In this document: positions 7,901 to 14,440 of the stretch, piece by piece
Numbering within the stretch: position 1 is the stretch's first letter
Layout of the letters: each line of letters starts with the position of its first letter
Program-made: the position numbers and the translations under genes
Notes under the pieces: generated by a model
Seen by the model: the letters and a program-made list of their open reading frames with translations, nothing else
What the model was told of the DNA's origin: nothing
Databases searched by the model: none
Source of the DNA: an uncultured Bacteroides sp.
GTDB lineage: Bacteria > Bacteroidota > Bacteroidia > Bacteroidales > Bacteroidaceae
NCBI GenBank assembly: GCA_947646015.1
Contig: CANSEY010000036.1
Span: 1-38,242 of the forward strand
Direction of reading: 5' to 3'
Length of the DNA: 38,242 bases

Positions 7901-8015
7901 CATTCAAGTAAGTGATCCGGTCATCCTTAACCTGTAAAGCAAAGGTTTGCGCATATCCCTGCGCAAACCCTATGCTCAATAATCCTAAAAGGATAGTTCT
8001 TAATTGTATATTCAT
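4920..8015 (-). CDS. DUF4955/DUF6298 secreted beta-helix protein of pectin loci
   Basis: A 1031-residue protein with a type I signal peptide (about residues 1-22, ending GYAQ) and no lipobox, so periplasmic or exported. Residues ~35-480 form a right-handed parallel beta-helix of pectate-lyase type: the opening GYKGSEQDIP is typical of DUF4955 proteins, followed by repeats such as GVENMTLIS and NFKHFAGSAILV. Residues ~575-950 look like a second, TIM-barrel-like module (DUF6298), with motifs HENYFQHNILEAGAHW (~720), SAEFTGPLHFVQFW (~800) and DIIDIRYWHYK (~855). The C-terminus is a small beta domain. Family members occur in pectin-degradation loci, but I know of no firmly assigned reaction. It follows PL1 by 66 bp and is probably co-transcribed. 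A lyase or glycosidase acting on PL1 products is a reasonable inference; the acidic residues in the second module are candidates only. Confidence 0.8.
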   Translation of the reverse strand: MNIQLRTILLGLLSIGFAQGYAQTFALQVKDDRITYLNDEQGNRILDFSYCGYKGSEQDIPSVRNAVFVPWTAGDNTSRIQRAIDYVASLVPDASGFRGAVLLDQGEFSLSGSLRINASGIVLRGVDKEKTILLKKGVDRGALIYMEGTDDLKVQDTLQVLSKYVPVNTRTLEVVSGTSLRKGDRVLVNRPSGKEWIASLGCDIFGGGISALGWKEGDMVLTWDRTVTEVNGNQITLDAPLTVALDAKYGTSSVITYQWNGRIRECGVENMTLISDYDKRYPKDEDHCWTGISIEDAEDCWVRRVNFKHFAGSAILVQRTGSQITVEDCISREPVSEIGGMRRCTFYTLGQLTLFQRCYSEQGIHDFAAGYCAAGPNAFVQCDSYESLGFSGSIDAWACGLLFDVVNIDGHNLSFKNLGQDKNGAGWNTANSLFWQCTAAEIECYAPAKDAMNRAYGCWAQFSGDGEWAQSNNHVQPRSIFYAQLEDRLQKKCAERARILPRNTSATSSPTVEVAMELAKEAYNPRLTLEHWIEQGAFAPSIAMSGVKSIDDMKEKKVTPNKTSAQPEVTIAKGRIQMDGTLLVGGSHTTPWWNGKLKTSFLKKASPAITRFVPGREGLGLTDRIDSVIGYMKQKNILVFDQNYGLWYDRRRDDHERVRRRDGDVWGPFYEQPFGRNGQGTAWEGLSKYDLNRPNAWYWSRLKEFAEKGSKDGLLLFHENYFQHNILEAGAHWVDCPWRSTNNINQTGFPEPAPFAGDKRIFVADMFYDITHPVRRELHRQYIRQCLNNFADNPNVIQLTSAEFTGPLHFVQFWLDVIAEWETETGKKAKVALSTTKDVQDAILADPKRAAVVDIIDIRYWHYKTDGVFAPEGGKNMAPRQHMRKMKVGKVTFTEAYKAVHEYRQKFPEKAVTFYAQNYPAMGWAVFMAGGSCPVIPCTDKAFLKDAAAMEVEETDTDNYKKMVKSDIGSIIYSKSGTEIPVQLSSGKYILKYIHPGSGKMIVIDKSLKINGVYKLKVPDKKEGIYWFHKL

Positions 8016-8081
8016 TACAATAAACGTTGTTTTCTAATTATTCAATCCTGAAAGATCATTTGACCATAAGAAATCATACGA

Positions 8082-9764
8082 TTAAAACAGACTTTTCCGT
8101 TTGGATAAGGTATCGTAGTTGTTCTTCAGATCTGTCCAGTCTATTTTCTTCTTTGTATCCAGCCCATTGATATATTTCTCGATATTGGTATAGCCATCTC
8201 CATTACAGTCCTCCTTTGCATCAGTCGGATCGTTCGGATTCAGTCCGTTGGCAATTTCCCATGCGTCCGGCATACCGTCACCATCCGAATCAAGATATGC
8301 TTCTCCTTTGTACTCAGGAAGTCCGCCCACCTGTCGGATATCGGTGATGATACCTTGTTTGTAGGAGTCTGCCGGCAAGCGTCTTTTCACGTAAGGAGAG
8401 ACAAATTCCGGAGCGTCTTTCGTATAAATCGCTTTTCCTGTCTGTACAGTCTTGATGACGCGTGCGTCTACCGCATCCCGTTTCGGGAGAGTAGCACCTA
8501 CATTATCCAATACAAAGTTATAAGCTTTTTTGGTATCCATAATCGTCACGGGCGACATTTTGAATGCTTCGTCCACTCTGATTTGCGGTAAGAACTTTCC
8601 TTCATCCACTTCACTGGCAAGCTGAACTCCGCCATCCCAGTTATCTTTTGTCACTTTAGCATTTCCGTGAACGATGTTACCGTTTACATAAGCTTTTCCG
8701 AAGGACATCGGTTTGCTTTTATCGCGTCCAGCTTCCGGTTTCAATATACGATAAGAGATAGGCTTATCCAACGGGGTGATAGGACCGGGCTTAAAATAGT
8801 TATTGATTATATTATAAAAACTCTTGTTGTCTCCTCCGTCGACAGAACGGTTCCACCAGTTGAAGACAACATTGTTTACGAAGTTAAAGTCTCCGTCCAT
8901 ACCCACCGAACTGTTACGACTGATATTGGAAGCGAAAAGATTACGGCAGAACATACTATTATGTCCTCCGATAGTGGCGCCAAACGCATGATTATAAGTA
9001 TCCAATGCTTCCGAGAACATCGAATTCTGAATGGTAATGTTCACAGTAGGCAACTTCAGTCCGTGCCCGGTTTCATCCCTGTTGTAGACGTGGCGATAGA
9101 TAGACATATTTTCATCCAGTCCCCAGCTTGCCGAACAGTGGTCTATTATAATATTGCCGACTGCATTTCCTCCTACTGCATCATCACGGAAAGCAACATC
9201 CTGTGCCCCCCGACGGAAACGCATATGGCGAATCACTACATCATGAGTATCGATCAGGAAAGAATGCCCGGTCACGCAGATACCGTCTCCCGGTGCTGTC
9301 TGTCCGGCAATCGTTACATAAGGGGCACGTACACTGATCGGGCTTTTCAGGCGAATAATACCTGATACATTAAATACAATAACACGTGCACCACCGGTTT
9401 CACAGGCTTCGCGGAATGTGCCGGGACCGGAATCTTCCAGGGAAGTAACCACAATCACCTTGCCTCCACGACCGCCGGGAGTGTACATACCACCACCTTC
9501 CGCACCGGGGAAGGCCGGAATATTACTTTTTATCAAATCCTCCGGTTTGGAGGCCCAAGGTTTGTAAGGTCTTCCTAACTTTGCTTCTTCCAAAACTGTT
9601 GGCAAGGCTTTTTCCCATGCCGCATTTGATTTCTGTTCGAACTCTGCTTCTTGTTTTGCTCCTCTTTCTTTTACCGAGTCGGGGATCACCGGATATTGGG
9701 CTGCCACAGGTAGTACACAGGCAACCAACATCCATGCTGATAATACTTTCTTAATCTTGTTCAT
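8082..9764 (-). CDS. PL1-family pectate lyase
   Basis: A 560-residue secreted enzyme with signal peptide (residues 1-22, cut after VAA or AAQ). The beta-helix catalytic domain spans ~84-420 and starts with FPGAEGGGMYTPGGRGGKV. It carries GQTAPGDGICVTG (~154-166) and the family signature IIIDHCSASWGLDE (~205-218). Residues ~492-536 hold thrombospondin type 3-like calcium loops (DSDGDGMPDAWE, DCNGDGYTNIEKY), common at the C-termini of Bacteroidetes PL1 enzymes. The expected reaction is beta-elimination in galacturonan stretches of pectin. The gene starts 63 bp after the HTCS stop codon and has its own copy of the shared motif (9793-9818). The DUF4955 gene follows. Confidence 0.87.
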   Translation of the reverse strand: MNKIKKVLSAWMLVACVLPVAAQYPVIPDSVKERGAKQEAEFEQKSNAAWEKALPTVLEEAKLGRPYKPWASKPEDLIKSNIPAFPGAEGGGMYTPGGRGGKVIVVTSLEDSGPGTFREACETGGARVIVFNVSGIIRLKSPISVRAPYVTIAGQTAPGDGICVTGHSFLIDTHDVVIRHMRFRRGAQDVAFRDDAVGGNAVGNIIIDHCSASWGLDENMSIYRHVYNRDETGHGLKLPTVNITIQNSMFSEALDTYNHAFGATIGGHNSMFCRNLFASNISRNSSVGMDGDFNFVNNVVFNWWNRSVDGGDNKSFYNIINNYFKPGPITPLDKPISYRILKPEAGRDKSKPMSFGKAYVNGNIVHGNAKVTKDNWDGGVQLASEVDEGKFLPQIRVDEAFKMSPVTIMDTKKAYNFVLDNVGATLPKRDAVDARVIKTVQTGKAIYTKDAPEFVSPYVKRRLPADSYKQGIITDIRQVGGLPEYKGEAYLDSDGDGMPDAWEIANGLNPNDPTDAKEDCNGDGYTNIEKYINGLDTKKKIDWTDLKNNYDTLSKRKSLF

Positions 9765-9791
9765 TCTTCCGAATCTTAATAGGTTTTTAAA

Positions 9792-9827
9792 AAAGACGAT
9801 TAAGAAAGTATTTTGTAATCGGTCTTT
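9792..9827 (-). terminator. Terminator of the HTCS gene, overlapping the PL1 control region
   Basis: Read on the minus strand, AAAGACCGATTA (9827-9816) begins directly after the HTCS stop codon and pairs with TAATCGTCTTT (9802-9792) with one bulged base. A T-run (about six) follows. The hairpin arms contain both halves of the motif at 9793-9818, so the same bases may serve termination and the PL1 promoter. Confidence 0.6.
9793..9818 (-). promoter_or_regulatory. Shared two-part motif upstream of PL1
   Basis: In coding orientation the motif is TTACAAAA-N12-CGTCTT, ending 28 nt before the PL1 ATG. Spacing is identical to the copies before GH106 and the 37-kb GH2 gene. No TAnnTTTG element lies between the motif and the start codon, so the motif itself may occupy the core promoter. 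Confidence 0.6.
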
Positions 9828-12800
9828 CTATCCTTTCCGCCATTCATTCATATATTCACGGGGAGTCTGATTATATTTTTTGCGGAAACACTTGCTATAG
9901 TAGCCCGAATCTTTGAATCCGACAGCAAACGCCACTTCCGAAACACTCAAATCCGTATTTTTAATCAGTTCGATCGATTTATTCAGGCGAATCTCCTTTA
10001 CCAGGTCGACAGGTGCCAGTCCGGTAAGGCTTTTCAGCTTTTTGAAGAATGCCGAACGGCTCAGTCCGATGCCGGAAGCGATCGTATCAATATTGAAATC
10101 ACTGTCGTCCATGTTTTCCTCGATCACTTGGTGTATCTTTTCAAGGAACTGCACATCTTTCTTCACCAGATATTGTTCGTAGCTGTCTTCTTCCGTTGTC
10201 GTCTGGTTCTCCATTTGCTGGCGGATACGTTCGCGGAACAGTTTCCGTTCGCCGAGCAACTGATCGATCCGTGCCAACAGATACTCTTTGCTGAATGGTT
10301 TGGTTATATATGCGTTCGCACCCAGAGTGATCGCTTTGGTCTTGGCACCTTCATCGTTCTTGGCTGTCAGAATAATGACAGGGATATGGCTGATCTGAAA
10401 ATCCTTCCGGATAGATTGCAGCATTTCCAGTCCGTCCATTTCCGGCATCATCTGATCGGTCACTACGATGTCCGGATGATACAGATGCACTTTCTTCAGC
10501 CCTTCTACGCCGTTATTGGCTATATGGATGTTGAATTTATCTTCCAATTGCAGTTTTATCAGCTGGCATAAGTCTTTATTATCCTCTACCAGCAGAAGAG
10601 TCGGTAATGAAGCATCAATTTCCAGTTCCTCCTCCGGTTCCTTTTCTGAATCGATAACCATCTTCTTGTCTGTAGCGGCAGGAGCAGTTTCCGTATCACT
10701 GACATAGAAGTCTACTTCCGACGGACGATAATGGTCCTTGTCCAGCAATAGCTCTACAATAAACACGGCCCCCTGCCCTTCCGGACTTTCGGCACGGATG
10801 ATACCGTGATGCAGGTTTACTATTTCTTTGGAAAGTGCCAGTCCGATGCCCGTACCCTGATAATGTGGATTATTCGCATTCTCTCCTTGTGAGAAACGCT
10901 CGAAAATTTCACTCAGCTTATTTTGCGGAATGCCGACACCGTTGTCTTCTACCCGTACATAGCAGGATTTTCCATCATCTGTCAATCCGGTAGTTACATA
11001 AATACTTCCACCGGAAGGAGTAAATTTGAACGCATTCGATATGACGTTGCGGATAACAATACTCAGTTTGTCCTTATCTGCCCATACCATAATCGGTTCG
11101 TCCGGCAGTTGGAATGTGAAACTGATTTCATTTTCCTCCGAAAGTACACGGAATTCTTTTTGGAAGGAAGCTATCATTTCATTGAAATCAATCAATGATA
11201 CGTGCAGACGCATCTTGCCATTCTGAATCTTTCGGAAATCAAGAATCTGATTGACCAGTTGTAACATTTGGTTCGTATTCTTTTCCATCAGGTCCACGTA
11301 TTGCAGTCCTTTCGGAGACAGTTCTTCCCGCTCCTTCAGTTCTTGTATCGGTCCTTTTATCAGTGTCAGAGGAGTACGAAGCTCATGAGAAATATTGGTG
11401 AAGAACTTGATTTTCATTTCCGAGACTTTCTGCTCGATATAAATGTCGTTCTTCATCTTAATCATGAAGAAGGCCAGGCGCAGACCGAAATAGAGGGCCG
11501 CGATGCCAAGGATTACATAGATAAGAGTGGCCCACCAACTCAGCCACCACGGCGGAAGAATGGTGACAGCCAATGTACATGTGGATACAAGTTCCGGATT
11601 AGCTTCATCCATCGTTTCTACACGGAATACGTAGTCTCCGGGAGGAACATTGGTATAAGAAGCAATACGGTTTTTGCCGTTATAGTGCCATTCCTTCTCA
11701 TACCCTTCGAGTATGTAACGATAAGATACGCGATTCTGATTGTAGAAATTTAATGCAGCAAATTCGATTGTGAACATAGACTGATTATACTTCAATTGAA
11801 GTGCATCGGTGTATGTGATAGACTCCTGAATCGGACAGTCGTTCAAACTTCGAAGATTACGATTGGATACTTTAAAGTCTACGATACGGGTGTCATAGTT
11901 GGTATGTTGTGTCTCCAGTTTATCAGGAGAGAATGTCAGAATCCCCTGTCGCGAACCAAGCCATAAATCTCCGTTCAATGCACGCAACGCACTGCCTTCT
12001 TCCAGTTCAACATTCAGGAAACCATCGTATTTGTCGTAGTTACGGAACTGCTCTGTCGCCTTATTAAAGCAGGACAGACCAATCTCGGTAGTAAACCACA
12101 AATTTCCGTTTTTATCTTCCACGATGGACTTGACCACATCGTTATTCATTCCTTCACGTATGCCATATGACTTGAATATCGGTTCACGTTTTTCTTTGTC
12201 ATAGCGGACCAGCTTATTCAGACCTCCGCCGAATACACTCACCCAAATTTGCGAATCACTGTCTTTATATAGTACATAAATGTCATTGTCTGCCACATTG
12301 GAACGATCGCTGATCTGTCGGTACGTCTCAAACTGAATCTGTTCGGGAGTCGTAAAATGTCCGTCAAAAGACATCAGACCATCCATCGTACCTACCCAGA
12401 TACGCCCGTCTTCATCTTCCGTCATTGTACGGACTTCCATATACAGACCATAAGCGGGATATTGTTTCAGTCCGTTGTATTTATGCTTGAATACAAGTGT
12501 CCCGTTTTCTTCGGAAATCAAGTTCAGCCCTCCGCCCAACAGACCGACCCAGATACGCTCCTGACTATCCTGATAAGTGAAATACACATCATTGTTACTG
12601 ATAGTATTCGGATTCTTAGGATCATTTTTATAGCGGGTAAAACGCAGACCATGTGGTGAGTTCATATCCGGTTCGGCTTTGACAAGTCCGTTTCCCTTAG
12701 TGGAAAACCACAAGTTTCCTTCTTTATCTTCCATGATATGATATACGGCGCCTATCAGATAATTCTGATCCGTAAAAACCTGTTTTATCTGCCCGTTGCT

Positions 12801-14246
12801 ATCCAGACGATAAAGTGCCTGCCAACGGGTACCGACCCAGATGTCTCCATTCTTAGCCTGATATAGTGCACGTATCCCCTGATTCCAAGAGGTCGCTCTT
12901 TCTGTGTCTACAGGGACAGGAGAAACTTCTGTCAGCAGTTGAAATTGCTTCTTGGGAAAGTTAACCTTGTATACTCCGCTGCCTGTAGATGCCAGCCAAA
13001 GAATACCGTCTTTATCCAGCAGCAGATGAAAGAAGAGCTGATCGGGAAGGTCGTCGGAAAAAGGTTTCAGTTGATTGATACGGGTCATTTCCAGTTTCTC
13101 CCTGTCGAAGAGCAGAATTTCTCCACCGGGGGTGAGGAAAAACATACCCTGTTCACCGGCATCCTGCTTTTCAAAGTTACCGATGGCATTTTGTTTGGGG
13201 AAAGGAAAGCGATGATTGCTTTTGTTCAGAGGATCATAGTACGTCAATGCCTCATTACCTTCCTGAAACCAAATTTTGTCATACTTGTCATTGAATATCA
13301 TTCCTACTTTTTTCCCTGCGATGGAGAACGGTAGTTTGGTCAGTTGTTTGTAGCCGATGTTATATTCATACGCACCATCAATGGTGGTGATATACATTAA
13401 TCCTGATTCAGTGACCAGTATATTGGAAATCGGTTGATCAATCTCCGGTATTTCGTAGCGGTTGACTACTCCATTTTGCGGATCGACGCTATAAATATGT
13501 CCGTTCTTATCTCCCAGCCATAAGAATTTGGAACTGTAGGAAGCACAAGTGAACTGGTCCGGATTGGCAGAAACTTTCTTTTGAATAAAGTCGACAGGCT
13601 TATCTTTCAGAGCCTCTCCTTTTCTTAATGAAAGAATCTGATAGTCCATACCGATCCAATTGATAAACTCGGCAGTTTCGCAAAACACATTATGCTTGAG
13701 GCGTAAGTCGTAGACGTTGACATTGGGACGCGAATCGTGCAACTGCTTCATGGTGATTTTACCGTTCTGGTCTGTATTTGCACGCAGCAGGCTTTTATCT
13801 TTGGTCAGCAGCAGTACGTCTCCGTCATCTGTCGTCTGTATCTTGATAATCTGAATATTTTCAGAGTACTCTTTTACATCGTCATACACTGCGTGGAAAC
13901 TTTCATGTTTCTTATCAAACAGATAGAGTTTGCGGTCGATAGTCTTGATCCAAAGGTATCCGTTCCTGTCTTCTACAATACGCTGAATCTTACGGGGAGG
14001 AATATCTGCGGAGTAAAATCCGTCATGATTATCATAGGAACGGAATTTGGTACCGTCGAAACTGCATAGTCCGTACCAGGTGCCGAACCATACAAATCCG
14101 TCCTGCCCTTTCAGTGTACAATTGACGATATTATTGGGTAAACCTCGTTCGGCCGTATAATGTTCAACAATCATGTTAGGGTAGGCAAAAGCACAGATTC
14201 TCGTCATCAAGAGAAACATAAATATAAAAAAGAAGTGTTTCTTCAT
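9828..14246 (-). CDS. Hybrid two-component system regulator (HTCS) of the pectin locus
   Basis: A 1472-residue one-polypeptide sensor and transcription factor of the Bacteroides HTCS type. Order: signal peptide or first membrane segment (1-22); periplasmic two-component-regulator propeller repeats (~25-800, with many D.dG.lWvgt-like blades); Y_Y_Y domain (~820-900); membrane helix (~903-930, after PPWWLSWW); HisKA with SHELRTP and phospho-accepting H954; HATPase (~1060-1175, with EDNGVGIP and GTGIGLALS); receiver (~1218-1330) with phospho-acceptor D1264 in VVTDQMMPEMDG; C-terminal AraC-type DNA-binding domain (~1385-1468). Such proteins sense an oligosaccharide in the periplasm and activate the linked polysaccharide genes. 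It has its own promoter (14280-14310) and terminator and sits between the GH106 operon and PL1, its likely targets. Confidence 0.95.
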   Translation of the reverse strand: MKKHFFFIFMFLLMTRICAFAYPNMIVEHYTAERGLPNNIVNCTLKGQDGFVWFGTWYGLCSFDGTKFRSYDNHDGFYSADIPPRKIQRIVEDRNGYLWIKTIDRKLYLFDKKHESFHAVYDDVKEYSENIQIIKIQTTDDGDVLLLTKDKSLLRANTDQNGKITMKQLHDSRPNVNVYDLRLKHNVFCETAEFINWIGMDYQILSLRKGEALKDKPVDFIQKKVSANPDQFTCASYSSKFLWLGDKNGHIYSVDPQNGVVNRYEIPEIDQPISNILVTESGLMYITTIDGAYEYNIGYKQLTKLPFSIAGKKVGMIFNDKYDKIWFQEGNEALTYYDPLNKSNHRFPFPKQNAIGNFEKQDAGEQGMFFLTPGGEILLFDREKLEMTRINQLKPFSDDLPDQLFFHLLLDKDGILWLASTGSGVYKVNFPKKQFQLLTEVSPVPVDTERATSWNQGIRALYQAKNGDIWVGTRWQALYRLDSNGQIKQVFTDQNYLIGAVYHIMEDKEGNLWFSTKGNGLVKAEPDMNSPHGLRFTRYKNDPKNPNTISNNDVYFTYQDSQERIWVGLLGGGLNLISEENGTLVFKHKYNGLKQYPAYGLYMEVRTMTEDEDGRIWVGTMDGLMSFDGHFTTPEQIQFETYRQISDRSNVADNDIYVLYKDSDSQIWVSVFGGGLNKLVRYDKEKREPIFKSYGIREGMNNDVVKSIVEDKNGNLWFTTEIGLSCFNKATEQFRNYDKYDGFLNVELEEGSALRALNGDLWLGSRQGILTFSPDKLETQHTNYDTRIVDFKVSNRNLRSLNDCPIQESITYTDALQLKYNQSMFTIEFAALNFYNQNRVSYRYILEGYEKEWHYNGKNRIASYTNVPPGDYVFRVETMDEANPELVSTCTLAVTILPPWWLSWWATLIYVILGIAALYFGLRLAFFMIKMKNDIYIEQKVSEMKIKFFTNISHELRTPLTLIKGPIQELKEREELSPKGLQYVDLMEKNTNQMLQLVNQILDFRKIQNGKMRLHVSLIDFNEMIASFQKEFRVLSEENEISFTFQLPDEPIMVWADKDKLSIVIRNVISNAFKFTPSGGSIYVTTGLTDDGKSCYVRVEDNGVGIPQNKLSEIFERFSQGENANNPHYQGTGIGLALSKEIVNLHHGIIRAESPEGQGAVFIVELLLDKDHYRPSEVDFYVSDTETAPAATDKKMVIDSEKEPEEELEIDASLPTLLLVEDNKDLCQLIKLQLEDKFNIHIANNGVEGLKKVHLYHPDIVVTDQMMPEMDGLEMLQSIRKDFQISHIPVIILTAKNDEGAKTKAITLGANAYITKPFSKEYLLARIDQLLGERKLFRERIRQQMENQTTTEEDSYEQYLVKKDVQFLEKIHQVIEENMDDSDFNIDTIASGIGLSRSAFFKKLKSLTGLAPVDLVKEIRLNKSIELIKNTDLSVSEVAFAVGFKDSGYYSKCFRKKYNQTPREYMNEWRKG

Positions 14247-14279
14247 TGTATATTATATTAGTGGAAATGAATCTTGCAT

Positions 14280-14310
14280 CAAAGATACTATTTTTCGGGT
14301 AAAATTCAAA
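14280..14310 (-). promoter_or_regulatory. Housekeeping promoter of the HTCS gene
   Basis: On the minus strand TTTG (14310-14307) is followed after 19 nt by TATCTTTG (14287-14280). This is a full match to the Bacteroides sigma-ABfr consensus in sequence and spacing. The start codon is 33 bp downstream. This fits constitutive expression of the sensor, unlike the motif-bearing enzyme operons. Confidence 0.7.
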
Positions 14311-14324
14311 TTAGCAGATAATAA

Positions 14325-14374
14325 ATCCAGATCGGCTATTAGCTTATTTGTCTTTGCTAATAGTCAATCCGGAT
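14325..14374 (-). terminator. Terminator of the GH106-to-GH2 operon
   Basis: Two 19-nt arms (14325-14343 and 14356-14374) pair at all positions if three G-U wobbles are allowed, around a 12-nt loop containing TTATTTGTCTTT. On the minus strand TTATTATCT follows. It lies 67 bp past the GH2 stop codon and just before the HTCS promoter, separating the two units. Confidence 0.6.
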
Positions 14375-14440
14375 TTCGTTCAATTCATATTTGTAACCTT
14401 GTTTTGCCATACACAAATCCGCGGGCAAGCTTTCTCAAGT

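Noticed and set aside
8667-9365. 232-codon open frame on the plus strand
   Set aside because: It is antisense to the PL1 catalytic domain and is explained as a shadow of it.
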